From: PALSA-612 sp963765295
GTDB lineage: Bacteria; Actinomycetota; Thermoleophilia; Gaiellales; Gaiellaceae
NCBI GenBank assembly: GCA_963765295.1
Contig: CAVXVO010000007.1
Location: 62,001 to 126,000, forward strand
Reading direction: 5' to 3'
Length of the DNA: 64,000 nucleotides
The position numbers and the translations under genes were made by a program. Within the stretch, counting starts at the first letter, position 1; each line of letters opens with the position of its first letter. This document shows positions 41,759 to 50,034 of this stretch, piece after piece. A model generated the notes under the pieces. That model had not been told where the DNA came from. It ran no database searches and saw nothing but the letters and a program-made list of their open reading frames with translations.

Positions 41759-42959
41759 GTGTTGAGGAACCGGTACGACGCTCGCGCTGCTCGCCGCCGA
41801 GCTGGTCTCGATGACCGGCATCCAGATGACGTTCGTCGCGCTCCCGTGGTTCGTGCTCGTCACGACGGGGTCGGTCGACGAAGATGGCGTTCGTTCTCGC
41901 AGCCGAGATCGCGCCGATGGCGATCTTCGGGATCCCGAGCGGTAGCGTCGTCGCGCGTCTCGGCGGCCGCAAGACGATGCTCCTGTCCGATCTCCTGCGC
42001 GCGCCGCTGATGCTGCTCGTGCCCGTGCTGCACTGGACGGGCGCGCTCACGTTCCCGATGCTGCTCGTGCGTCGTGTTCGTGCTCGGCCTCTTCTCTGCG
42101 CCGTACTTCGCGGCCCAGCGGACGATCATTCCCGGAGGTCTACGGCTCGGACGAGCGCGTCGTGTCCAAGGTCTCGGCCGTCGTTCGGCGGAGCGGCACA
42201 GGTGACGCTGATCGTCGGTCCGGCGCTCGGCGGTGTCCTCGTCGCCGCGATCGGAGCGCCCGAGGTGCTGCTGATCGACGCGGCCACCTACGTCGTCGCG
42301 TTCGTCCTCGTCCTCGTCTTCGTGCGCGCCGGCAAGCCCGTGCGCGCAGGACGAGAGCTCGCGGGGCGTGCTCGCCGGCGTCCGGTTCCTTGCCCGCGAC
42401 CGCGTGCTCGGGCCGATGACGTTGACCCTGATCGTGCTCGACGCCGCCGCCGGGGCGCTCTTCACGACCGCTTCCGGCGCTCGCCTACATCCGGTTCGGA
42501 CAGGACCCGAAGATCGTCGGCTGGCTGTTCACGGCCTTCGGCGATCGGTGCGCTCGCGGGCAGCGTCCTGGCGATGAAGGCGGTCGACCGGTTCGCGCCC
42601 CTGCGGCTCGCGGCAGGCGCGATGGTGCTGGTCGTGCTGCCGCTCTGGGCGCTCGTCGCGACGCTGCCATGGGAGGCGGTCGGCGCGGTCCTGCTTGCCT
42701 GCGGGCTGTTCGTGCCGCTCGTCAACGCGCCGATCTTCGGCATCCTCTCGACCCGGCCGCCCGAGGCACTGCGCCCGAAGGTGATGACGGCCGTGATGAC
42801 GGCGAGCGCGCTCGGCGGGCCTGCGGGTCGCCTCGTCGTCGGCCCGATGTTCGTCCACTGGGGAATCGCCGCCACGTACGCGGTCCTCGCAGGCGCGATC
42901 TCCCTCGGCGCGCTGCTCTTCGTGCTTGCGACGCTCCGGGCCGACATCCGGCCCGCGGG
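41759..42959 (+). CDS. MFS transporter (multidrug-exporter type), multiply frameshifted
   Basis: A 12-helix major facilitator of about 400 residues. Recovered pieces in order are LALLAAELVSMTGIQMTFVALPWFVL, then AFVLAAEIAPMAIFGIPSGSVVARLGGRKTMLLSDLLRAPLM (loop 2-3 motif with GGRK), FSAPYFAAQRTIIPEV, VTLIVGPALGGVLVAAIGA, and a long intact C-terminal half from MKAVDRFAPLRLAAGAMVLV to LFVLATLRADIRP. At least six breaks occur before 42550. At 41880 one extra G is enough to explain the shift. The stop is not resolved, since the sense ends where the convergent RTX gene begins. It is controlled by the divergent TetR. Confidence 0.72.
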
Positions 42960-44377
42960 TCAGCTGCGGTGCACGATCTCGCAGTCTGAGGCGACCACGT
43001 CGATCTTGTCGCGCGTAGACGACGTCGCGGCCGTTCTTGCCGAAGGCGTTCGGCCCGCAGCTGATGCGGTCGCTCTGTCCGTCGACCGCGTAGATCGTGT
43101 CTCGCCCGCCCTGCCCGTACAGCCGGTCGTGGCCGGGCCCGCCGACGAGCGCGTCGCCGGACGGGCCGCCGAAGAGCACGTCGTCCCCCGGCCCGCCGTA
43201 GAGCGTGTCCTGCCGGAAGCCGCCCGTGAGCACGTCGTTCCCCGGGCCGCCGTCGAGGGTGTCGCCGACGTAGCCCGGATCGCTCGCGAACAGGCGATCG
43301 TTTCCACCCAGGCCGAGCAGGTCGTCGGCGAGCGGCGTGCCGTGGAGCGTGTCCGACCCGCCGTACCGCGGATCGGAGCAGTCGTTCGTCAGCCGTCTGC
43401 GTTGCGTTCCGTCCACGCGCATGGCGTAGACGCCTTCGCGGTCGCGGCACTCACCGCCGCTCGAGAACGCGAGCGACTTCCCGTCGGCCGAGAACTCGGC
43501 GCCGACTCCGAACGAGAGGATGCGCCGCTTCCCGGTCTTCAGGTCGAGCCGCACGAGCTCGTCCTGGAAAGGCCGCCCGTCGACGAGTGCGCCGATCTCG
43601 GTCGAGTCCATGTCCGCGGGAAGCGTCGGCTCGGCGTCGTAGAGGAGCGCCTTGCCGTCCGGGAACCAGCCGTTGTTGAGCAGGGCGGGCTTGGCCAGGG
43701 GGTAGCTGCGGATCGCACCGCCGAGTCGCGCCACGACGATGCTGCGCCCCTGGAGGAACGCGATCCGCGTGCCGTCCGGGGACCAGCTCGGCTCGAGGGC
43801 GCCGGCAGGCCCGGCGATACGCGCGTCGCTCCCGCCGCTCGGACTTGACGACGTGGATGAAGCCGCCGTCCGCAGTTGTCACGTAGGCGATGTCGCTGGC
43901 CGTTCGGCGCCCAGGCCGGCATCCCGGCAGGCCCGGGGGCGATCTTGACGAGCCCCTTGCCGTCCACGCCGATGACGTCGAGCGGACTGATCCTTGGCGA
44001 CGAAGGCGAGCCGGGTGGAGTCTCGCGACCACGCGAAGTCGCCTGTCGTCTGGGCGAGGAGCTGCTCCCCGCTGCCGTCGACGTTCGCGACGGTCAGCCA
44101 GGTCGCGCCGCTCTTCTGCGTCGTGTAGGCGACGTGCTTCCAGTCGGGCGAACGGGCTCCGACCGGGATGCCCGGGAACGAACTGCTCCGAACCGCCGGT
44201 CGAGCTCACTGCCCCGACGATCGACCCGCCCTTCCGGTTCGTCGTGAAGACGATCTGCGTGCCGTGCGGCGACCACTGCGGGCAGCAGTCGCCGGGCGGC
44301 GGCGTGTAGTTCCCGGCCTCGACAGATCCAGCCAGTGCCGCCATTGCAACGAGCCCGACCAGGGCCGCCCGCCTCAT
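42960..44377 (-). CDS. Secreted TolB-propeller plus RTX-repeat protein, paralogue 3, frameshifted
   Basis: Last of three tandem paralogues. Signal peptide MRRAALVGLVAMAALAGSVEA, then the shared mature start NYTPPPGDCCPQWSPHGTQIVFTTNR, TolB-like propeller blades, the junction SGGECRDREGVYAMRVDGTQRRRLTNDC, and RTX nonapeptides (GGPGNDVLTGG, GGPGDDVLFGG, GGPGHDRLYGQ) that bind calcium. It ends SDCEIVHRS. Breaks in the propeller part (near 44150, 43990, 43905 and 43820) and one near 43010 move the frame, while the RTX part is clean. The ATG overlaps the stop of the middle paralogue (ATGA). It is probably exported and folds on calcium outside the cell. No lytic or protease domain is seen. Confidence 0.8.
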
Positions 44378-45762
44378 CGCGTGATCCTATGCACGATCTC
44401 GCAGTCCTTCTCGACGACGTCGTGCTGGTCGGCGTAGACCGTGTCCCGACGGAAGTAGCCGTTCTTGCCGCACGTGATCCAGTCTCGCCGGCCGTCGACG
44501 GCGTAGATCGTGTCGCCACCGCCCCCGCCTTCGATGTGATCCTGCCCGGGGCCGCCGTTCAGGATGTCGGCCGAGGGGCCGCCGGTCAGCGTGTCGTTGC
44601 CGGGCCCACCGTAGAGCGTGTCCTGCCCGTAGCCGCCGACGAGCGTGTCGTTCCCAGACCCGCCGTAGAGGGTGTCACCGTCGACGACGTAGTACGTGTC
44701 GTCGGCGTAGAGCGTGTCGTTTCCGTCAAGCCCGAGCACGACCTGGGAGAAGCTGCCGTGCAGCACGTCCGGCCCCGGCGTTCCGACGACGCGGCAGCTG
44801 TTCGTGATGCGGTGGCGGTCCGTCCCTTCTGCGTTCGCGACGTAGATGCCGACGCGGTCGCGGCACTCGCCACCGGCGGCGTAGGCGAACCGTTTACCGT
44901 CGGGGGAGAAGACGACGTCGGGGATACCCCGGAGCATCGCCCGGCGTTTGCCGGACGCGGCGTCGATGGCGATCAGGCCGCGCTGGCCGACGACGTAGAT
45001 CGTGCTGCCCTCGGCCGGCCAGGCGAGCGCGCCGTTCGTAAGCGCTCCGGGCACGGGGAACGCGATCTCCGGCTTGCCGAGGCGCATGACGACGACCGAC
45101 ACGGCCGAGGTGCCGTTGGTCAGATACGCAAGCTCCGTGCCGTCTGGAGACCAGACCGGGACGGCGGCCGAGGTTTCGGCCGTCGTCGGCAAGAACCCGC
45201 TGTCGCCGCTGCCGTTCGAGTTGACGACCTGGACGACTCCGGGATCGTTCGCGACGTAGGCGATCCGATGGCCCTTGGGTGCCCAGGCGGGGGCATATGC
45301 GCGTTGCGCGGCGATCGCCCGGATGTCGACGCTGTCCGAGTCGACCACGCCGAGTCTGGAGGCGGTCGCGAGGGCGAGCTGCGTCGAGTCCGGCGACCAC
45401 GCGATCGAGGCCTGCTCGGTCGTGATCGGGTGGACGTCGGTTCCGTCGACGTTCGAGATCACGAGCCAATCGGCGCCGTAGACACGCGTCCTGTAGGCCA
45501 CGTGCTTCCAGTCGGGCGAGCGGACGCCCACGGGGACGTCCGGGATCAGGCGTTCTCCGCTGCCGTTCGCGGCGACGGCGCCGACCGCCTGGCCCTGGCC
45601 GCGGTTGCCGGTGAAGACGATCTGCGTCCCGTTTGGCGACCACTGCGGGCAGCAGTCACCCGGCGGGGGGACGTAGCTCCCCGCGCTGCCGCGACCGGCG
45701 AAGACGGCGAGCGCCGAGAGCGCCGCCAGGCCGAGCGCGCCGACCGGCGTTGCCCGCCTCAC
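44374..45762 (-). CDS. Secreted TolB-propeller plus RTX-repeat protein, paralogue 2
   Basis: An intact 462-residue member of the tandem set. Signal peptide (RRATPVGALGLAALSALAVFAGRGSA), mature start SYVPPPGDCCPQWSPNGTQIVFT, propeller blades such as PVWSPDGTELAYLTNGT and FSPDGKRFAYAAGG, the junction GGECRDRVGIYVANAEGTDRHRI, then RTX repeats (GGSGNDTLVGG, GGPGNDTLTGG, GGPGQDHIEGG). The C-terminal cap includes DTVYADQHDVVEKDCEIVHR. The calcium-binding beta-roll is the likely structural role of the repeats. GTG 45762 overlaps the stop of paralogue 1 (GTGA). There is no type I secretion ABC system nearby, so export is probably by Sec. Confidence 0.87.
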   Translation of the reverse strand: MRRATPVGALGLAALSALAVFAGRGSAGSYVPPPGDCCPQWSPNGTQIVFTGNRGQGQAVGAVAANGSGERLIPDVPVGVRSPDWKHVAYRTRVYGADWLVISNVDGTDVHPITTEQASIAWSPDSTQLALATASRLGVVDSDSVDIRAIAAQRAYAPAWAPKGHRIAYVANDPGVVQVVNSNGSGDSGFLPTTAETSAAVPVWSPDGTELAYLTNGTSAVSVVVMRLGKPEIAFPVPGALTNGALAWPAEGSTIYVVGQRGLIAIDAASGKRRAMLRGIPDVVFSPDGKRFAYAAGGECRDRVGIYVANAEGTDRHRITNSCRVVGTPGPDVLHGSFSQVVLGLDGNDTLYADDTYYVVDGDTLYGGSGNDTLVGGYGQDTLYGGPGNDTLTGGPSADILNGGPGQDHIEGGGGGDTIYAVDGRRDWITCGKNGYFRRDTVYADQHDVVEKDCEIVHRITR

Positions 45763-47333
45763 CGCCTGATCCTGTGGACGACGCCGCAGTCCGGGTCGAC
45801 CATGTCGTGCTGGTCCGCGTAGACCACGTCCGGATGGTGCTTGCCGTCGCCTGGCCTGCCGCAGTCGATCCAGTCCTCCTCGCCGTCGTCGGCGTGGATC
45901 ACGTCGGCTCCCCGGCCGGCGTAGATGTGGTCGTGTCCGAGCCCGCCGTAGATCACGTCCCAACCCAGGCCTCCGTAGAGCGCGTCGTTGCCCGGGCCGC
46001 CCTCGAGCAGGTCGCCGCGAATGCTGCCCTCGAGCGTGTCGTTCCCGGGTCCGCCGACGAGCGTCGAGCCGTCGTAGGGGTGGCCGCCTCCCGCCCGCAG
46101 CGTGTCGTCGCCCGCCAGCCCGAAGACGATGTACGGCGGCGCCGAGTCGCAGCAGACCCATCCCGGGAAGAGATCGTCGTTGCCGGGTGTCCCGTAGTAC
46201 CGGCAGTCGTTCGTCAGCCGTCTGCGGTCGCTTCCGTTCGACCGCATCATGTAGATACCGAGGGCATCGCGGCACTCGCCGCCCGATACGAGGGCGATCG
46301 AGTGGCCGTCTGGGGAGTAGGTCGCTCCCGCTCCGGCGAAGCCGAGGCTCCGCTTCCGGTCGCTCGCGAGATCGAGCGCGAGGAGCGGCGAGGCGGCCGG
46401 CACCGCCGCGAGCGGGTCGACGCCGTACGAGCCATCCGAGTACAGGAGCGTTCGGCCGTCCGGGGACCAGGCGTTCAGGCCAAAACCGGTGACGGCACGC
46501 AACCTCTCGACACCCCTGCCGAGCCGAGCCACGTCCAACTCTGCCCCGCGTTGGTCGAACGGCGCATACGCAATCGCGTCGCCGGTCGGCGACCAGAGCA
46601 TCGACTCGAGCCAGGGAAGCTCGGTGGATGCCACGACCCTGTCCGACGACTCGTCGGCGGTCACGACGTGCACTTCGAGTCGGCCCCTGTTCTCGTTCGC
46701 ATACGCGAAGCGCGTGCCGTCTCGCGACCACGCAGGCGGGGGCGACGTCTCCGGGACGGTGTAGGCGATCGCCCTCTCCGCTGCTCCGCTCGTGTCGACG
46801 ACGTGGAGCGAGGCGTCGAATCGCGTCGTCCCCAGCTGCACGAGAAACCGGTTTCCGTCGGGAGACGGGATTCCCTGGACGTCAGGCGTGTACCAGGCGA
46901 GACCGCTCCCGTCGGGCCGGATCGTCCCGTACCGCAGATCGTTGCCAACCACATGCGAGATCAGGATCGTCCCGTCCTCGCGCCAGACGACGGGGGTGGC
47001 GTCCACGTGCAACGTGGTGGGCTGGAAGCCGTTCTCGTCCGCGATGACGAGTGAGCCGTTCACGTAGTAGGCGAGGCGCTTGGAGGTCGGCGAGAAGACG
47101 ACTGCGGACGCGTGCGGCGCCGCCGCGAGCTTCGCGCCCGTCACCGCATCGATCAGACTGACCGAGCCCTGGAAGCCGGAGGTGTACGCGATGACCGCCC
47201 CGTCCGGCGACCACGTAGGCGACGAGTCTCCCGGCGGCGGGTTGTAGTTTCCCGTGGGCGTGGCCTGCGCCGCGCCGAGGAAGGCGGCCGACCCGGACGC
47301 GACGACGGCGAGGAGGACGGCGAGTCTCCTCAT
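45759..47333 (-). CDS. Secreted TolB-propeller plus RTX-repeat protein, paralogue 1
   Basis: First gene of the tandem set, 524 residues, intact. Signal peptide MRRLAVLLAVVASGSAAFLGAAQA, mature start NYNPPPGDSSPTWSPDGAVIAYT, about six propeller blades (SRDGTRFAYANENRGRLEVHVV, SPTGDAIAYAPFDQRG, SPDGRTLLYSDGS), the junction SGGECRDALGIYMMRSNGSDRRRLTNDC, then RTX repeats (GGPGNDTLEGS, GGPGNDALYGG, GGLGHDHIYAG). The cap is DVVYADQHDMVDPDCGVVHR. It starts at an ATG with a TACGCT -10 box 7 nt upstream and so heads the three-gene transcript. A WVCCDS insertion between propeller and RTX part is not shared by the others. Confidence 0.88.
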   Translation of the reverse strand: MRRLAVLLAVVASGSAAFLGAAQATPTGNYNPPPGDSSPTWSPDGAVIAYTSGFQGSVSLIDAVTGAKLAAAPHASAVVFSPTSKRLAYYVNGSLVIADENGFQPTTLHVDATPVVWREDGTILISHVVGNDLRYGTIRPDGSGLAWYTPDVQGIPSPDGNRFLVQLGTTRFDASLHVVDTSGAAERAIAYTVPETSPPPAWSRDGTRFAYANENRGRLEVHVVTADESSDRVVASTELPWLESMLWSPTGDAIAYAPFDQRGAELDVARLGRGVERLRAVTGFGLNAWSPDGRTLLYSDGSYGVDPLAAVPAASPLLALDLASDRKRSLGFAGAGATYSPDGHSIALVSGGECRDALGIYMMRSNGSDRRRLTNDCRYYGTPGNDDLFPGWVCCDSAPPYIVFGLAGDDTLRAGGGHPYDGSTLVGGPGNDTLEGSIRGDLLEGGPGNDALYGGLGWDVIYGGLGHDHIYAGRGADVIHADDGEEDWIDCGRPGDGKHHPDVVYADQHDMVDPDCGVVHRIRR

Positions 47334-47340
47334 CGCGGCG

Positions 47341-47346
47341 AGCGTA
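47341..47346 (-). promoter_or_regulatory. Leaderless -10 box TACGCT for the RTX operon
   Basis: On the minus strand TACGCT stands 7 nt before the ATG at 47333. It drives the three-gene propeller/RTX operon away from the epimerase. Confidence 0.5.
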
Positions 47347-47380
47347 GCGAGGCTTTGTGAGGGACGTATCAGGGCGCGGT

Positions 47381-47386
47381 TAGACT
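47381..47386 (+). promoter_or_regulatory. Leaderless -10 box TAGACT for the epimerase
   Basis: TAGACT ends exactly 6 nt before the ATG at 47393, opposite the RTX operon promoter. Confidence 0.5.
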
Positions 47387-47392
47387 CGCCGC

Positions 47393-48366
47393 ATGGCCCT
47401 CGAGGGCAAGCGGGTGCTGATCACGGGCGGGGCGGGCTTCATCGGCACGACGCTGGCGCGGCGGCTCGTCGACGCGAACGAGATCGTCGCGCTCGACAAC
47501 CTCCACCGCGACGCGCTCTCGGGCACGCCGCTCGCCGAGCATCCGAACTTCTCCTTCCACGAGGCCGACGTGCTCGATCCCGGAGGCGCTGCCCGCGCTC
47601 GTCGCCGGCGCGAGCCACATCGTGCACGGCGCCGCCATCGCAGGCGTCGAGACGGTGATCGAGAGCCCCGTGCGGACGATGCGGGTGAACGTGATCGGCA
47701 CCTACAACGTGCTCGAGGCGGCGGTCACGGTCGGCCGCCGGGCTCGAGCGCTTCGTCGACTTCTCGACCAGCGAGGTGTTCGGCACGCAGGCGATCAACG
47801 TCGAGGAGGGGCACGTCACGACGACCGGCTCGGTCGGCGAGGCCCGCTGGACGTACGCCGTCTCCAAGCTCGCGGGCGAGCACATGACGCACGCCTACCA
47901 CGACGAGCTCGGGCTTCCGACCGTGACCGTGCGGCCGTTCAACGTCTACGGCCCGGGGCAGATCGGCGGCGGCGCGATCCGGGCGTTCATCGAGGCGGCG
48001 CTGGACGGCCGCGACCTGACGATCCACGGCGACGGCTCGCAGATCCGCGCGTGGTGCTACGTGGACGACATGGTCGACGCGCTGCTCGCGTGCCTCGAGC
48101 GGCCCGAGGCGGTCGGGCAGACCTTCAACGTCGGCAACGTGCGGTCGACCGTGACCATCCTCGACCTGGCCCAACGGATCAAGCGCCTCACGGCTTGTCC
48201 GGGGGAGATCGTCTTCCGGCCGATCCACTACGTCGACGTCGAGATCCGGATCCCGAACGTGAGCAAGGCCCGCGAGCTGCTCGACTTCGAGGCGGAGGTC
48301 GATCTCGACGAGGGCCTTGCGCGGACGATCGCGTGGTACCGAGAGAGACAGCCGGCGACGACGTAG
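47393..48366 (+). CDS. NAD-dependent sugar epimerase/dehydratase (extended SDR), frameshifted
   Basis: Extended SDR enzyme of about 325 residues acting on nucleotide sugars. NAD motif ITGGAGFIGTTLARRL near the start. A break near 47580 is followed by VAGASHIVHGAAIAGVETVIESPVRTMRVNVIGTYNVLEAA. A second break at about 47745 is repaired by removing one G, giving ERFVDFSTSEVFG. The active-site tyrosine and lysine are in YAVSKLAGEHM, and FNVYGPGQIGGGAIRAFIEAAL is the substrate loop. The GalE/RmlB/WbpP branch cannot be separated by eye. It probably works with the aminotransferase that overlaps its 3' end. Confidence 0.83.
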
Positions 48367-49415
48367 TCCGGCTCGCGTGGCCGGACGTCGGCGCCGAGGA
48401 GGCTGCGGCCGTGGGCGAGGTGCTCGCGACCGGGCGGCTGACCATGGGCCCGAAGGTCGGCGAGCTCGAGGGCCTGCTCGCGGCCGCGTGCGAGGTCGAG
48501 CACGCCGTTGCCGTCTCGTCCGGGACGGCCGCGCTGCACCTGGCCGTGCTCGCGCTCGGCCTCGAGCCGGGCGACGAGGTGCTCGTCCCCGCCTACACCT
48601 TCCCGGCCACGGCCAACGTGGTCGCCCTCGCGGGACTGCAGCCCGTTCTCGTCGACGTCGACCCGGTGACGATGAACATCGATCCGAAACGCGTCGAGCT
48701 CGGGCGGCGCACGAAGGCGATCGTCGCCGTGCACCTGTTCGGCCGGCCTGCGCGCGTCGAGGAGCTGCCTGCAGCGACACTGATCGAGGACGCGGCCGGC
48801 GCGCTCGGGGCCCGTCGCCGGGGACGCGCCTGCGGCGGGCTCGGGCTGCTCGGCTGCCTCTCGTTCCACCCGCGCAAGATCGTGACGACCGGCGAGGGCG
48901 GAGCCGTCACGACCGACGACGCCGGGCTCGCGGACACGATCAGGCAGCTCCGCCACCACGGGTGGAAGCCCCCGCAGCTCGCCGACATGCCCGTGCCGGG
49001 CCTCAACTACCGGCTGTCCGACATCCTCTGCGCTGTCGGCATCCCGCAGATGCGGCGGCTCGAGGAGCTCCTCGCCGCCCGCGAGCGCATCGCGGCCGGC
49101 TACGCGGAGCGCCTGGCCGGCTTGCCCGTCGTGCTGCCGGCCGCGGACGAGGGCGACCGGCACGGCTTGCAGGCGTACGTGATCCAGGTCGACCGCCGCG
49201 ACGACGTGCGGGCCGCGCTCCGCGCGCGAGGAATCGAGGCGCAGATCGGCACCTACGCGCTGCACCGGCTCTCCGCCTACGCCGGCCAGGGGCCGTTTCC
49301 GGGCGCCGACCACGCCTTCGAGCGCGCGCTCGCGCTCCCGCTCCACTCGCGGCTCGCAGAGTCGGATCTCGATCGTGTCGCCGACGCCTTGACGACAGTT
49401 GTGAGTGAGTGCTAA
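48333..49415 (+). CDS. DegT/DnrJ/EryC1/StrS sugar aminotransferase
   Basis: A PLP-dependent nucleotide-sugar aminotransferase of 360 residues, intact. VAVSSGTAALHLAVLALGLEPGDEVLVPAYTFPATANVVA is the classic opening. LIEDAAGALG precedes the PLP lysine in SFHPRKIVTTGEGGA. GLNYRLSDILCAVG and LAARERIAAGYAERL form the dimer and substrate parts. The start is GTG 48333, overlapping the end of the epimerase gene by 34 nt. Its stop lies within the operator of the next TetR gene. The product is an amino sugar for the surface glycan. Confidence 0.88.
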   Translation: MVPRETAGDDVVRLAWPDVGAEEAAAVGEVLATGRLTMGPKVGELEGLLAAACEVEHAVAVSSGTAALHLAVLALGLEPGDEVLVPAYTFPATANVVALAGLQPVLVDVDPVTMNIDPKRVELGRRTKAIVAVHLFGRPARVEELPAATLIEDAAGALGARRRGRACGGLGLLGCLSFHPRKIVTTGEGGAVTTDDAGLADTIRQLRHHGWKPPQLADMPVPGLNYRLSDILCAVGIPQMRRLEELLAARERIAAGYAERLAGLPVVLPAADEGDRHGLQAYVIQVDRRDDVRAALRARGIEAQIGTYALHRLSAYAGQGPFPGADHAFERALALPLHSRLAESDLDRVADALTTVVSEC

Positions 49416-49421
49416 CTTACT
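49399..49421. promoter_or_regulatory. Putative TetR operator 1, overlapping the tetR promoter
   Basis: AGTGAGT (49404-49410) and ACTTACT (49415-49421) form an inverted repeat around GCTA, just before the TetR ATG, and overlap a -10-like TAACTT (49413-49418). The block begins with TTGTGAGT, which also starts operator 2. Confidence 0.55.
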
Positions 49422-49428
49422 TGCCGTG

Positions 49429-49977
49429 ATGGTGCAGACGACAGAACGCAAGACCGCCGGGGAGCGCCGCGAGGCGATCCTCGAGGCCGCGCTGACGGAG
49501 TTCTCACAACACGGCTACAGCGGCACGTCGACGGACGACATCGCGCGCGGCGCCGGGATCTCCCAGCCGTATCTCTTCCGCCTCTTCCGCACGAAGAAGG
49601 AACTGTTCATCGCGAGCGTCGAGCTGTGCTTCGCCCACACCTTCGCCCGCTTCGAAGCCGCGGGGGAAGGGCTCCAGGGCGAGGAGGCGCTGGAGGCCAT
49701 GGGCAAGGCCTACAAGCAGATGATCGCGGAGGACCCGCGCCGGCTTCGCGCCCAGATGCAGGCCTACTCGGCCTGCGACGACCCCGCGGTCTGCGAGGTC
49801 GTGCGTCGGGGCTTCGGCCGGCTCGTCGAGCTCGTCGAGTCGAAGGGCGTGCCCGCAGCGCGCGTCGTCCAGTTCTTCGCCTTCGGGATGCTGATCAACG
49901 TGATGATGTCGATGGACCTCTACACCGCGGACGAAGCCTGGGCGCAGCGGCTCGTCGACGCGTGCATCAAGGATTGA
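49429..49977 (+). CDS. TetR-family transcriptional regulator
   Basis: A 182-residue TetR-type repressor. DNA-binding domain residues 8-58: ERREAILEAALTEFSQHGYSGTSTDDIARGAGISQPYLFRLFRTKKELF. The C-terminal ligand domain has helices such as EALEAMGKAYKQMIAEDPRRLRAQMQAYSACDD and VVQFFAFGMLINVMMSMDLY. The ATG at 49429 is preferred over an upstream GTG because of the operator and -10 position. It stands 57 nt before the DHA2 exporter, with a related operator in between, so it likely represses both. The intact hydrophobic pocket suggests drug-like inducers. Confidence 0.9.
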   Translation: MVQTTERKTAGERREAILEAALTEFSQHGYSGTSTDDIARGAGISQPYLFRLFRTKKELFIASVELCFAHTFARFEAAGEGLQGEEALEAMGKAYKQMIAEDPRRLRAQMQAYSACDDPAVCEVVRRGFGRLVELVESKGVPAARVVQFFAFGMLINVMMSMDLYTADEAWAQRLVDACIKD

Positions 49978-49997
49978 GCGACTTTTTTTCGCCCATG

Positions 49998-50020
49998 TTG
50001 TGAGTAAGCAATCACTAGTA
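49998..50020 (+). promoter_or_regulatory. Putative TetR operator 2, before the DHA2 exporter
   Basis: TTGTGAGTAAGCAATCACTA shares TTGTGAGT with operator 1 and contains GTGA-N8-TCAC. It lies directly before a perfect ribosome-binding site AAGGAGG (50023-50029) of the exporter gene. Confidence 0.5.
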
Positions 50021-50034
50021 ACAAGGAGGACGAG

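Noticed and set aside
43024..43848. Plus-strand frame continuing from the MFS transporter into the RTX gene
   Set aside because: The sense of the transporter ends near 42959. The continuation is antisense to RTX repeats, which gives its regular VxxPAAExVVP-like pattern.
42960..47333. RTX proteins as a haemolysin or type I secreted toxin operon
   Set aside because: No HlyB/HlyD/TolC-like genes, no acyltransferase and no toxic domain. The proteins have ordinary signal peptides.
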